A stretch of DNA of 60,900 nucleotides from Hydnum rufescens UP504. Lineage: Eukaryota > Basidiomycota > Agaricomycetes > Cantharellales > Hydnaceae. The stretch is from assembly GCA_014904985.1 (NCBI GenBank), contig MU128910.1, positions 295,802-356,701 of the forward strand, read 5' to 3'. The translations under genes and the position numbers were made by a program. This document shows positions 20,115-30,719 of this stretch, piece after piece. Under the pieces are notes generated by a model. The model was not told where the DNA came from. It made no database searches and was given only the letters and a program-made list of their open reading frames with translations. Numbering within the stretch: position 1 is the first letter of the stretch; each line of letters starts with the position of its first letter.

Positions 20115-21145
20115 GGCGGGGGTCCTGGCAGAGTCCAGCTGGAACGGGGTCTGGCGTGTAGAGGAGTCACACAGTTGTTATATGAGAATCCGCAATAGGG
20201 AGCCATTCGCCCAGTTCTTCTGCTGGTGTTAACAAAATCGAAGTAGTTGCTCATTTCCTGATTGCACACCCTAGTCCACCGTCTGGGGGGGAATGCTTGC
20301 GAGAAGTTTCGTATTTAAACACAAGGAGTGGTCAGAGCTCTTTAATGAACTTGGAGAGTGAAGGTGGAGCCTTGTCGCTGATAAGGTTTCCGGAAAGCAA
20401 ATGAGTGTCCCACAGTTGTCATCGGAAACAGACAGCGACCCTGGCGGAATCGACGTGGTGGTCATGCGGCAATTGCAATGGATTCGTTTGGAATAATCGG
20501 TCGACGACGATCATATGCTGTCAATCCATGTGATTCCAGGTAGTTCCATGAATCAGTCCACGGAGATATGACCTGCCATCGACGGTCTGGCACAGGGTTG
20601 GGGTGGAGTGTTCCGGACGGCTTGGAAGGAAAGGTTTTCGTCGGTTTGCAGTGTCACAGGTAGAGACATAGGTCGCAATGTATTCGAGACATCTCCCGGC
20701 ACAGTAGTGGGCGGGATACAGCATCGATGTCTTCCAAACTGTCGGGATGCCGTGTTCGGAGTATCTGGTGCGTGCACGAGGTCATGCGGAGTTTGTGTCA
20801 ACGGGACATATACGCGGCCTCGGTAGAGAACTGTTGAGCATGGAGTTCCCAATCCTTGAGGTGTGTCTTGGTCCATCGCCAATTCAGCTCCTTAAATGAT
20901 CTGGACCACTTTATTGTCGATCTCCATTGCCCTTTTTGAATCTGTGCCATCAGCGCTCCGCTTGGGCCCTTTGACTGTGATGACCTCTGGGGAGTTGGTG
21001 GCCCATGTTGAAGGCGGGCCAGTTTCAGGACACATGTCGGAATTGGTCGAGCCCCACTGGATGGTCCAATGGTGTGAGAGGGCATCAGGCTTCCGACTGT
21101 GTTTTCTGGAAACGGTGTTGGAGGTGAAGTTGAAGCCGAGAGAGG
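20115..21145 (-). pseudogene. RNase H end and integrase core, heavily decayed
   Basis: Fragments such as LYRGRVYVPLTQ (zinc-binding/integrase start) and EWLPIA (integrase) are scattered over frames on the minus strand. The DALS-type RNase H end appears degraded near 21080. No continuous frame or full catalytic DDE triad can be assembled by eye. Confidence 0.6.
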
Positions 21146-21748
21146 NNNNNNNNNNNNNNNNNNNNNNNNNNNNNNNNNNNNNNNNNNNNNNNNNNNNNNN
21201 NNNNNNNNNNNNNNNNNNNNNNNNNNNNNNNNNNNNNNNNNNNNNNNNNNNNNNNNNNNNNNNNNNNNNNNNNNNNNNNNNNNNNNNNNNNNNNNNNNNN
21301 NNNNNNNNNNNNNNNNNNNNNNNNNNNNNNNNNNNNNNNNNNNNNNNNNNNNNNNNNNNNNNNNNNNNNNNNNNNNNNNNNNNNNNNNNNNNNNNNNNNN
21401 NNNNNNNNNNNNNNNNNNNNNNNNNNNNNNNNNNNNNNNNNNNNNNNNNNNNNNNNNNNNNNNNNNNNNNNNNNNNNNNNNNNNNNNNNNNNNNNNNNNN
21501 NNNNNNNNNNNNNNNNNNNNNNNNNNNNNNNNNNNNNNNNNNNNNNNNNNNNNNNNNNNNNNNNNNNNNNNNNNNNNNNNNNNNNNNNNNNNNNNNNNNN
21601 NNNNNNNNNNNNNNNNNNNNNNNNNNNNNNNNNNNNNNNNNNNNNNNNNNNNNNNNNNNNNNNNNNNNNNNNNNNNNNNNNNNNNNNNNNNNNNNNNNNN
21701 NNNNNNNNNNNNNNNNNNNNNNNNNNNNNNNNNNNNNNNNNNNNNNNN
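21146..21748. other. Assembly gap (603 N)
   Basis: Undetermined bases within the polymerase region, between reverse transcriptase and RNase H. The true length is unknown. Confidence 0.99.
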
Positions 21749-22758
21749 AGGTTTTTGGGCTCCAGCCAGTCCGTTACGCCTCCGACTTTGACAGGGTCCA
21801 TCTCCACATGGTCCGGCGTGAATATCATCCCCAGGTATTTCAATCCGATCTCGGAAGAACTCACACTTCTCCGGTTTCAGGAAGAGTTTGTTTTCCCGGA
21901 GGGTCTGTAGGATGCCTCGGACGCCTTCGGATGTACTCTTCTTGAGTCTTGGCAAAGCATAAGATGTCATCCAGGTACACAATGCATACTCCGTTGTCGA
22001 TCCACTCCCTGAGGACATCATTGATCATGTTCTGGAACGTCCCCGGGGAGTTGCAAAGTCCGAAGAACATTACCAATCGGTTCGAACAGTCCTCGGTTCG
22101 TCCGGAATGCTGCTTTCCATTCGTCTCCTTCTGCCATCCGGATGTTCTGGAATCCCCACCGGAGGTCAAGTTTCCTGAACACTTTAGCTCCACGGAGTCG
22201 ATCGATCACGTCAGAGATTAGGGGTAAGGGGTATGCATTCTTAACCGTGATGTCGTTGAGTTTCCGGTAGTCCTGGACTAGGCGGAACCCTGCATCCTTT
22301 TTCTTCACGAAGAACACTGGAGCGGCCATTGGAGACTTTGACGGACGGATTCGACCGGAAGCGAGATTCTCCTTCAGGAAGTCGTCGAGTTCTTTCTGTT
22401 CACCCGGGGACAGCGGGAACAGTTTGGCGGGAGGAGGTAGCTGAGTTCCTTCTTGGAACTCAATGTGGTGGTCCCATGGCTTCCGGGTGGGGAGTTGGTC
22501 AAAGGAGTCTTTGGAGAACACGTCCTGGAAGTCACGGAATTCCTCGGGTACGAGCTCCTCGAAGGTTTTGGCAGGTTCGTTTGCTTTCATCTTAGCAGCC
22601 TCTGCCAGCCTCTGAGAAGGGGTGGACGTTGCTCGGATGATTTCGGAGTGTTCGCTGTCGTCAGGGAAGTAGGCTGCAAAAATAGCATCCCCTTTTTCCA
22701 AGGTCAGGGTCTCATCATCGTCGTCCAGTGGTGCGGGCTCGTTCCGGGGTGTCTCCAC
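21749..22758 (-). pseudogene. gypsy reverse transcriptase
   Basis: The minus-strand frame from 22758 contains FQDVFSKDSFDQLPTRKPWD, the RT start MAAPVFFVKKKDAGFRLVQD followed by YRKLN, KNAYPLPLI, and KVFRKLDLRWGFQNIRM (first catalytic Asp). After a frameshift near 22060 it continues with VMFFGLCNSPGTFQNM and YLDD at 21966-21977, the RT active site. KPEKCEFF follows before the gap. The catalytic residues are preserved, so the break is recent or partly artefactual. Confidence 0.9.
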
Positions 22759-23381
22759 GGCTTTCCGACCATCTCTCTCTCGTCGGCAGTTCCGTATTCC
22801 GTACTCTCCGGATCATTGCTCGGCAGTCAGACGGGCATCGGGTCAGCGTCAGCTTCCCTGTTGTCCAGTCGATCTCCGGGTTGTGGTGGTGGAGCCAGGT
22901 GTGCCCTATGATCAATTTGGTTTTACCCAGTCCGATCACGGAGAACACCACCCGTTCGGAGTGGTCGTCGATCCGGAGGATGACTTCTACTTCTTCGCGG
23001 ACAGATCCCATCTCATTGAGCGTTCCATCGACGTTATAGACTGGGATGGGGCGGGCGAGCGACTGTACTGTCTAATCCGTTCTCCTTTGCAAAGGCCAGG
23101 TCCATGAACATCCCGGTTGCTCCGGAGTCCAGTAGAGCGGTTCCGGCACAGATGGCTCCAGTCCGGGGTGATTGGATTTTCACCTTGACTTCCGTGGCTC
23201 GTCTAGGGTCTTCGGAAAGGAGGCGGATCGAGGGTGGAGGGCTATAAACAGGGTTGGTATAGGTGGATACGTTTTCAGAATCATCACTCTCATCATCGGA
23301 GAAAAACATGTCATTTCCGATTCCGTATGTACAGTTTTGGAGGGGGGTGAATCTGTTGGTCAGGCAGGACGCATCCTTCAC
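22715..23381 (-). pseudogene. gypsy aspartic protease
   Basis: CAGTALLDSGATGMFMD (about 23150-23100) carries the DSGA active-site motif of retroviral-type aspartic proteases. The second half is seen as VVFSVIGLGKTKLIIGHTWL near 22920 in another frame. Normally it cleaves the polyprotein. Frameshifts separate the two halves. Confidence 0.8.
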
Positions 23382-23439
23382 TGCTGACCGTTGGGAAAAC
23401 CCTGCGGAGTGGATCCTGAGGGTTCCGGTGTGTCCTTTG

Positions 23440-24474
23440 CGGGTGGGAACAGCTTCCGTAGTTCCTCACGGACGATTGCTCTGATGTCTTCCGTTGCCCG
23501 GACGAACTGTCGCGGCTTTCGTGGGTGCGGGCAGTCACGAGAGATGTGTCCCAGCTCCTGGCAGTTGTAACAACGTCGTGCCTCTTGCTTCCTGTGTGGA
23601 GTCTACGTCCATGGGGGCAAACGAAGTTGATGAGGAATGTGTTGCCACAGGAGGCACTGGGGTTGGCCTGGGGGCAGGGGGTGTTGTCCGGGGCTTCTCC
23701 ATGGGTGTCGGAGGGTTCCTCGGTGCATAGGGGTTCGTGCTTCGCCGTGGCCTGTCGGAACCGGAGGTATAAGTTGTCCAGCCAGCGTGCCGTGTCCTGC
23801 CATCCTTCGAGGGTCCCTGGTAGGTCGCTGAGGTGCATTTTCTCCAGCAATCGTTCGTTGAGTCCTCATTGGTATGCATCGATAAGGGCTTCCTCTCCGA
23901 AGCCGGTTCGACCTGCCAAGGCATCGAAGTGCGCAGTGTACTCCTCGGCAGACATCTTTCCCTGCTTCAGGTTCTGAAGTTGGGACCGGGTGGTGAACTC
24001 CCGATCTGGCTCCCCGAAGGCACTCTCGAAGGCAACCAAGAACTCCTCGAAGGTCTCATATGGGTTATGAGTCTCGGGGTCCAGGAAAGAGGTGGAAAGA
24101 CTTTCTGCCCATGCTCCGGCGGTTCCGTCCTTCATCCAGGAGAGGGTGTATAGGATTTTGTGCAGCTCCGTGGGGTAGACTCTGGGCTGGAGAGCAATAT
24201 TCAGCCGGACGGAGTGCAGGAAACCTTCCGTCTTCTTCTGGTCGCCCGAGAACGGTTCAGGGTCTGCCCCCTTGGCCTCACGAGTGGATTGGGTAGGCGG
24301 GGGTTGTTGCTGGAGGGTCTGCTGAACTGCGGCAGACACAAAGCCTGCGACGTGTGTCCCTTGGTTTCGCATGTCATCCAGTTCTTCTCGAAGGGCGGCA
24401 TTCTGTTGTTGGAGTTGAGTGAGGAGGTGTTGGAGGTGGTCAGCGGTAATGGCTACTGGAGCACTGTCAGACAT
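23440..24474 (-). pseudogene. gypsy gag (capsid plus zinc knuckle)
   Basis: Start chosen at MSDSAPVA (24474), inside the element just past the 5' LTR. An N-terminal coiled coil (HLLTQLQQQNAALREELDD) precedes the capsid region (ADPEPFSGDQKKTEGFL, AGAWAESL, EEFLVAFESAFGEP). An in-frame TGA at 23866-23868 replaces Arg in YQ*GLNERLLE. A Pro-rich linker and a CCHC knuckle CYNCQELGHISRDC (about 23571-23530) follow after one or two frameshifts. Gag packages element RNA. Confidence 0.9.
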
Positions 24475-24552
24475 TTCGGAATGAGGGGTAGGAGGGAAAT
24501 CGGCGATACTAAGCAATCCAGATGGTGGGCTCATGAAAGAGCTTTGGTCTTC

Positions 24553-25163
24553 TGTCAGGGCCACACTGCGACGAGAGCACCAAACAAATATAAACACAGA
24601 TAACTCCAACTAAGTCCGGCGTGAGTCCGGCTAAGTCCGGGAGAATCCGGGCAAGAACGAGATAATGAGATTGAGATGGAGAGGCAATCCAGCAGCCCGG
24701 AAGGGACTAGGCGGAAATGAGTACAGTGGTCCTTAAGCTCACAGAGTCAACTGGGAAGTACTTGGACTGTAGTCTGGAGTGGAAGTGGAAATCCTGAGAT
24801 TAACATTAAGGGAATAGGTACAGTGAGGCTAACCTGTAGTCCGGAGTGGAAGCAGAAATCCTGAGACCAAAGCTGAATCTCTGGATTTCGCCCCGGACTA
24901 CTTATACATAGTTCCTATACTACGGGGGATTGATCGCTTAATGAGAAGTGGTTACAGGGGGCAGGCACAAGGGGGGGAGCGGGCAGGGGACGGGAAAGTG
25001 GAGGGGACAGGGACAGGGCCAGGGGTAAGTGTGTGAGAACCGGAAGTAAAGGAAACGAGGAAATGAAGGGGAAATGAAACAGAGGCGGGGACAAACCGGA
25101 AACAAACCGGAACAAATCCGGAAACAAATCCAGAATTAACCGGGAAATGGACGAACTCTGACA
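24553..25163 (-). repeat. gypsy 5' LTR
   Basis: 611 bp with the same ends as the 3' copy. The sequence just inside (minus strand GAAGACCAAAGCTC) is the primer-binding region. The same GAAGA(T/C)C start follows the LTR end at 59196, so the two gypsy families share a primer type, which I could not assign to a tRNA. Confidence 0.93.
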
Positions 25164-25169
25164 GGTTGC

Positions 25170-25335
25170 CACGGTCAGGTTTTGGTCAGGTTTTGCCCAA
25201 TTTGGGCAAAACCTAAACCTGACCAGGTTCCAAAATCACCCATGAGGGCAAAACCTGAACCTGACCTGAGGTTCGGTTCCATTCAGGTCAGGTTCAGGTT
25301 TAAACCTGGTTTAAACCTGAAACCTGAGGTATGAG
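25170..25335. repeat. AACCTGAACCTGACC-type repeat cluster 1
   Basis: Dense direct and inverted copies of CAGGTTCAGGTTTAAACCTG and GGTCAGG, able to fold on themselves. A second cluster follows at 25655-25835. The gypsy element inserted at the left edge of this cluster. Confidence 0.65.
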
Positions 25336-25654
25336 GGAAGCCAACATTTTCAGGGGGTACTACAGAATATCTACACCCTCTGCTCAAATCTCTGCCTCTG
25401 CCACTCCCTTTACATCCTGCTTTACATCCACATCTCCTTCCTAGCCCCCTTTCACTTCAATTTATTGCTCACACATCTTCTGGAGATGGTATTTTGTCAC
25501 TACATTCTGTCATGTGACTTGTGACCTGCACCAATTACCTCATTTGATGACCAAGTCATGTGACTTCTGACTCCAGAACTATAGTCACATGTGTAAATTG
25601 CCATATTTGGTGCCAGAATAATGGTCAATTTACATGGAATGGAAGCTACACCCT
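25336..25654. other. Spacer between two repeat clusters
   Basis: About 320 bp with several copies of CATGTGAC and its complement GTCACATG (25500-25595). No coding signal. Confidence 0.45.
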
Positions 25655-25835
25655 ACCTTTCAGGTTCAGGTTTAAACCTGGTTTCAGACCGGTTTTTGGA
25701 TTCAGGGCAAGGGCAAAACCTGAACCTGACCTGAAGAAAATGAAATGAAACCTGACCCCAATGGAACCTGACCTGGGTCAGGTTCAGGTTTAAACTCAGG
25801 TTCCACAGGTTTAAACCTGAACCACAGCATCCATA
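25655..25835. repeat. AACCTGAACCTGACC-type repeat cluster 2
   Basis: Same word set as 25170-25335 (CAGGTTCAGGTTTAAACCTG, ACCTGAACCTGACCTG). The two clusters may be the ends of one ~660-bp element. Confidence 0.65.
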
Positions 25836-25958
25836 CTCATAGTATTCCCAAGACTGACAACATAGCAGTGGAGTAGCCATGCCTCCTTTTACTGAAGCAG
25901 CACAAACTCCAAACACTGAACCTCAAGGGGACATCCAGGATGTCAATACAGAGACCTC

Positions 25959-26525
25959 ATGGTGCAGAGCCTACTTGTGTCCATGGCCAACTCCATCCAT
26001 CGTGAGCAGGGTGGTAATGCTGCAGCAGATGTGTGCATGATTAACACTTCACTCTACCATTTCACTTTCATACTTGACATGGAGTCATCCACCTTTACCA
26101 ATACTATTGTATGGGTGGCCCAGGCAGGACAGCCTATCATCTACAAGCCTGATGTGGGGTTCCAACTTACCCTACTACACTGTGGTCAAATTGTGCAGGA
26201 TGCAGCAGCTGAGATAGCTAAACATTACTTCCTATCGAATCCTGATCCCTACAAGTTTGACCCTGGAGGAGTGCTTGCCATACATCTCAAAGCAGGAGTA
26301 CCCTCACAAGAACGTGTTACACAACTTGCTGCCCTCACCTTGCACCATTTACATACTGGTTTAAAGGTCATAGCCCAACTCCAAAGCATAGATGACAACA
26401 AGTCAGTGGCTTACACAATGAACTCCAGAGTGCAAGGGCTGGTTAGCAAGCTCATGGAGGTTCCCCAAGGAGCTACCTCACCATTGGCAGCCTATTCCGG
26501 TCCCATGGATACATTGGCCTGGTGA
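25959..26525 (+). CDS. Hypothetical ORF, 188 aa
   Basis: Open plus-strand frame without recognised domains. Ala-, Gln- and Leu-rich segments (IVQDAAAEIAKHYFLSNPD, ERVTQLAALTLHHLHTGLK) look protein-like rather than random. A frame from 25880 (MPPFTEAAQTPNTEPQ) may be its displaced N-terminus. A Pro-rich frame (26522-26896) overlaps the end and may continue it. Could be part of an unknown element. Confidence 0.35.
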   Translation: MVQSLLVSMANSIHREQGGNAAADVCMINTSLYHFTFILDMESSTFTNTIVWVAQAGQPIIYKPDVGFQLTLLHCGQIVQDAAAEIAKHYFLSNPDPYKFDPGGVLAIHLKAGVPSQERVTQLAALTLHHLHTGLKVIAQLQSIDDNKSVAYTMNSRVQGLVSKLMEVPQGATSPLAAYSGPMDTLAW

Positions 26526-26994
26526 GCCAGGAAGTCCCAACACCAGGGACCTTGGCTAGTGGCGAGGGAACCCAGTTACCACGTCCCTGGTTCGAAATGA
26601 GAAATCCTCAACCCTCTGTGGACCTGTTATGTCTCCTAGCCCATACAAACCAGTCCATGACACCCAGAGCCTTACAACCTGAATTCCACAACTACCAATT
26701 GGAAGAATCAAACTGTATCCCTGCTGTGCTCCCCATGACTTCCTTCTTGACATGGTGTGGTCAGTGTGACCAACCCCCCATGAAGATTCATGGAGAGCCC
26801 CTCTGGACAGTGGCTGCTCAGATGATGGGGAACCCAATGATGGAGGAGGGGAACCCCCCCTACCCCAGAAGACCAGGGAGTGGGGACCCCTGTTGAGGGT
26901 TGCTGGGTGGAGGACACCCCAGGGGGGGGAGGCCCACCTGGGGAAGACCCTCCAGCTGGAATGGCTGAACTACCGGAGTCGCCTTATGGTACCA
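26526..26994. other. Weak coding signal only
   Basis: A Pro-rich 124-codon frame on plus (26522-26896) with no motif. Probably the decayed end of the preceding ORF or non-coding. Confidence 0.3.
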
Positions 26995-27165
26995 ATGCCT
27001 AGGCTATTGCATGGGGTTTTGAAACCTGCAGGTTTTGACCCCGCAGGGGAAATCCCCACGGGGTGGGAGTACCAATGTGGACCCATGCCTAAAACCCACC
27101 AAGAACCTGCCATCCCCTGGAATATGCAGGTGGGTTTCCATATCCCCAAGGCCCAACAGGTCTAA
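26995..27165. repeat. GC-rich self-complementary repeat, inverted copy
   Basis: TAGGCTATTGCATGGGG opens it, the reverse complement of the end of the patch at 3765-3930. It then has AACCTGCAGGTT, CCCCGCAGGGG and CCCCACGGGG palindromic blocks. Confidence 0.55.
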
Positions 27166-27295
27166 CCATGGATGTATCATCTCACATCAGAAGCCCTATC
27201 TCCTGTCCACTGGGGTCATTAAATAACTAATTATTGATTTATTATTATATAGATACATTCTGGTACATTAGGAAAGAAAAAATAAATCAAAGGCA

Positions 27296-28132
27296 ATCCC
27301 AAAAGAGCTGCTTCTGCTCTTTGGCATTGTTTCATACACCCCATAATATAACAACTAATGCCACACACCTGTCAAAGTGGGTGTGGCAATGTATTTGGGG
27401 TTGGGGTCTTGGGTGGGATTCTTCAGGTGGGGTTGCATGGAGGGAGAGAGGACCTATGATAATAAATATGTGAGTGTAGAAAAAAAGATCACAAGCAACA
27501 CCAAAAGAGGCTCTTTTGGCATTGCCATAATAAAGAAAAACACTTAATATAGCCACACACCTGCTGAAGCAGATGTATGGCATCATATGCATTTCATCAT
27601 CATATCAGTTGCAGGTACTTGGGAGGCAGGGTCTTGGGTGGCTGCACACTCCCATATTTCGCCCAGGCCTTGTCCGCACATTCTTTGGATGGGGTTTCAT
27701 GGAGGGAGAAAACCTAGAATATGGTGTATGTTAGTAAAAAAATAACAAAAGCAATGCCAAAAGAGCAGCCAAGGCTGCTCTTTTGGCATCATGGTACACC
27801 CAGAATTTGTTTTACAACACACCTAATATTGCCACACACCTGCCAAAGCGGGTGTATGGCATTGTATGTGTTTTGTCATCGTATCAGTTGTGGGTACTTG
27901 GGAGGTGGGGTCTTGGGTGGCTGCACACTCCTGTATTTCATGGTATGTTGCCTGGGTCAGGTTTTGTGGAGAGAGAAAGAACCTAGAATAATCAATATGT
28001 TAGTAAATAAAATAAAATAACACAAGCAACACCAAAAGAGCAGCTGGTGCTGCTCTTTTGGTGTTGTAGTACACCCCCACAATTTAAAAAAACTCACCAA
28101 TATTGCCACACCTGCTTCAGCAGGTGTGGCAC
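27296..28132. repeat. Double-hairpin array 2 (opposite orientation)
   Basis: Four units in the order H2 then H1. H2: about 27298-27324 (degenerate), 27501-27519 (shortened), 27754-27789 (17-bp perfect stem ATGCC.../...GGCAT), 28027-28066 (18-bp perfect stem CAACACC.../...GGTGTTG). H1: about 27360-27388, 27552-27581, 27831-27860, 28105-28130 (stem GCCACACCTGC, loop TTCA). Stems differ from those in array 1 while pairing is kept. Spacers match array 1 in reverse complement (GGGTCTTGGGTGGCTGC, GAGAGAAA, CCTAGAAT, ATGTTAGTAAA). Confidence 0.85.
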
Positions 28133-28624
28133 CATCTTGTGCTTGCTTTGGGTGGCTTAGAGTAGACACTATTGAACACCGGTGATTGCTGGTATCAAAA
28201 AGTGCCCACCCAAGTACAGCAGTACAAGACTCATATGAATAGATAATATATACCTACACATAGAATAATACTAAATATTTTAATAATCTATTATTTGTGT
28301 GGATGCTAGCTATCCACTTCTAATGTACTTGCGGCCAGCACTTGGGCACTTGTTTCACTTCAGCAATTGCTGGTGTTGTGACTAACAACCATGCACCAAG
28401 CATCAGCACTGCAATACACGACCACACATCTGCTGGGCGGGTGTGCAGTCATAAGGTAAGTCTTTCTTACCCCTGTTAATACAGCCAGCAAGGAGAGCAG
28501 CAACAAGCTGCTCTCTGTTATTTTTGAATGATTTATTAACACAATCTTTTATTCCTTGGTGTAGCTCCCCCTCTGAACAAATCCAGGCATGAGAACACCC
28601 CCAGTATTCACTGATAGCTTTTTA
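28133..28624. other. No gene seen
   Basis: AT-rich. An H1-like remnant ACCACACATCTGCTGGGCGG (28412-28431), followed by GTGTGCAGT, and AGCAGCAACAAGCTGCT (28496-28512) hint at a further decayed hairpin unit. Confidence 0.4.
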
Positions 28625-29395
28625 TTTACAACAGATGCTCCAATATCTCCACCAGTTTTAATCCAATTTATTAGGGACAACCACCCCTGAAAAGATGCTG
28701 AAAATCCTCATCAAATGGTACCAAGGGCAAAACTGGAGGATTAGAACTTGGCCTTCTGTTATTTAGTCTCCCCATGTCTCATTTCATCTTTACCTCCACT
28801 TTTCTGATTACTAAAGGCAATTATGATTCTAGCATCCTATGTCTGATGGAGGGCATGTCTAGGGTGACCAGTTCCATTTTTTTCAAGGGATTTTGTTCAG
28901 TAAAAGAGGAGGAATACTTTGGTTAAGCCATATTCCCCTATTCTGACTTGTTAATGGAATATCTCCTTCAGTTTTCAATATTTCGACTTGATTCCTTTTT
29001 CATCATTTTTGCCTTAATCCCACCTTTCCGCAGGTTACCATAGCATTTTTCTGTGATGTATATTAAGTGCAGGAGATGCAAATTTCCATTGTCTTTCCCC
29101 TCACCCCCAGTTGTGAAGGCTTAAGAAACTTCCACTGGTCCAAGGGTAAACTCCACAACACAATCACTACTTATCATGATTTTGATAGGTTCTCAAGAGG
29201 AGGACTTAGAGTGTGATCTGATCCCTTCATTCACTGTTTAGATAGTGTCTATCAAAGCAGTACATTTCCCCCATCCAAAGACTGTTCCTTTCCAAGGACC
29301 TGAACACCCATATTGACCCCATGATCCCTTCTCTTTGTTCTTGATTCCATATCATGGACTGTGGTTGGATTCAACCCTTCATTTCCCACTTACAC
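28625..29395 (+). repeat. Module plus R850 repeat, copy 2
   Basis: Begins with a module (CCACCAGTTTTAATCCAATT ... ATCAAATGGTACCAAGGG) and continues through TTAGTCTCCCCATGTCTCAT, GATGTATATTAAGT, CATGGACTGTGGTTGGATTC to CCCACTTACAC. Directly followed by transposase copy B, which has an inverted R850 copy on its other side. Confidence 0.7.
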
Positions 29396-29414
29396 CATTG
29401 GTGAAGCATTGTGT

Positions 29415-30530
29415 TGAGGGGGAGTCAATGGGAATTCTGTGGACTCCAGGAGGTATGACTCATTGGAGCTCTGTCAGAGCCATGCAGGCAGTACATTCTT
29501 TTTTAAATTCATGGCTTGCCTCATACCTTTTTCATAGTGGGTGGAGAAAGTCTTAGTGCCCTACATTTGAGATATCAAATGGAAGCTCTTCCTTTCTTCT
29601 CACCAGAAGGCAATATTGTTTATTGATGCATGGTCTGTCCATCAATTGGATGAGTTTATGGGATGGATGAAACAAAATTATCCATACATTAAAGTCACCT
29701 TTGTCCCTGCTGGGTGTATGCAACCATTCCCCTTCATTCCATTCTTATATTGACTGCTTTCACAAATATTAGGCACTGGAAAACTTCAGCCTGCTGATGT
29801 AGGCCTGCAGTGTGTCATCAAGCATTTTATCCAATGCCAATGCCTTGAATTCCTTGCCACCCATATTGAGGAAGGAGTTTCCAGTGGGGTGGCTCCATGT
29901 CACATTCACATTCCCAGAAATGTTGATAAATTGTGGAATGCCACAGCGATATGGGTAATGGAGGCATTCAAATGGCTTAGGTGCAATCCAGACCTGGTGA
30001 AACCAGTGAGTTGTATTCATTAGTGGCACTTTCTGCATGAGATCACCCCCTCATTCACACTATAGGCCTGGAGATTGTGTTTGGTCAAGAATTGGAATTT
30101 GTTGTATGAGTGCTTGACCAGTCCCAAGATGGTATTGACAATGGCTGAGCACTTTGATGAAGACCCCATATTTGCTTTGCAGGTCACTCCTCCCTTGGAT
30201 CCTGTTCTTGATAATCCTGATAGCATCAGTGTTGATCTTGATGACAACATGGCTCTCTCTCCCCAAAGTCTTGCACAGCTACACATTGAGCCTCAGCTTG
30301 GTTGGCTGAGTGGGGTGGGGGAATTTAACCTCCACAGTAACACATTCACAAGTAATGAGCCCAACAGTGATGGCTACTGAATTATAAGCAAATTTGATGA
30401 AGAAGATCTCACCAACAATGACGCTGATGGTGAAACAGACCCTGAGGCCACAGACAGCAGTGGTTACAGTGAGTTTGATCAGAGCTTTGAGAAAAATGCA
30501 ACTTATGGGCCTATTATAGTTCAGCAGAAG
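29415..30530 (+). pseudogene. pogo-like transposase, copy B (C-terminal half)
   Basis: Starts inside the catalytic domain at SMGILWTPGGMTHWSS, matching copy D (ESLGILWTPGGATHWSS). WVEKVLVPYI and the second catalytic Asp in ILFIDAWSVHQLDEF follow. An apparent intron at 29716-29772 (GTATG...TTAG, 57 bp), when removed, restores PAGCTGKLQPADVGLQ, the expected third-Asp region. A second intron at 30006-30065 (GTGAG...TATAG) splits VKP from AWRLC; the same position is interrupted in copy C. NWNLLYECLTS and FDEDP complete the C-terminus. A TGA after SDGY (30378-30380) is followed by still-conserved coding text. Truncated at the 5' end, hence non-functional. Confidence 0.8.
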
Positions 30531-30719
30531 GTGATACTACCACTTGACCTTGGTCAAGCTGCAACCAGACACTGGATATTCAAGTTCCTCAAGGGGCAGC
30601 AGGCCAGGTGTTCATTATTGAAGATTAGGGCTCTCAGTTTATTTACATCACACTTTGGTTTTTCACCCATGGCCCTGTCCATACCAATAAAATTCACTGT
30701 TTGCTACACTTTTTCACAC

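Larger units (their letters stand above)
17782..25163 (-). mobile_element. Ty3/gypsy chromovirus, complete with LTRs and target duplication
   Basis: Identical 5-bp direct repeats GGTTG flank it at 17777-17781 and 25164-25168. LTRs of 614 bp (17782-18395) and 611 bp (24553-25163) start TGTCAG and end CTGACA. On the minus strand the order is gag, zinc knuckle, protease, reverse transcriptase, a 603-bp N gap, RNase H/integrase remains, chromodomain. That order defines a chromodomain-containing gypsy element. An extra gene lies antisense between the chromodomain and the 3' LTR. Internal frames are broken by a TGA stop and several small indels, so the copy is probably dead; some indels could be assembly errors. 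Confidence 0.93.

Noticed and set aside
20798..22021. 407-codon and 349-codon frames spanning 21146-21748
   Set aside because: Their length is produced by the run of undetermined bases, which contains no stop codons by definition.
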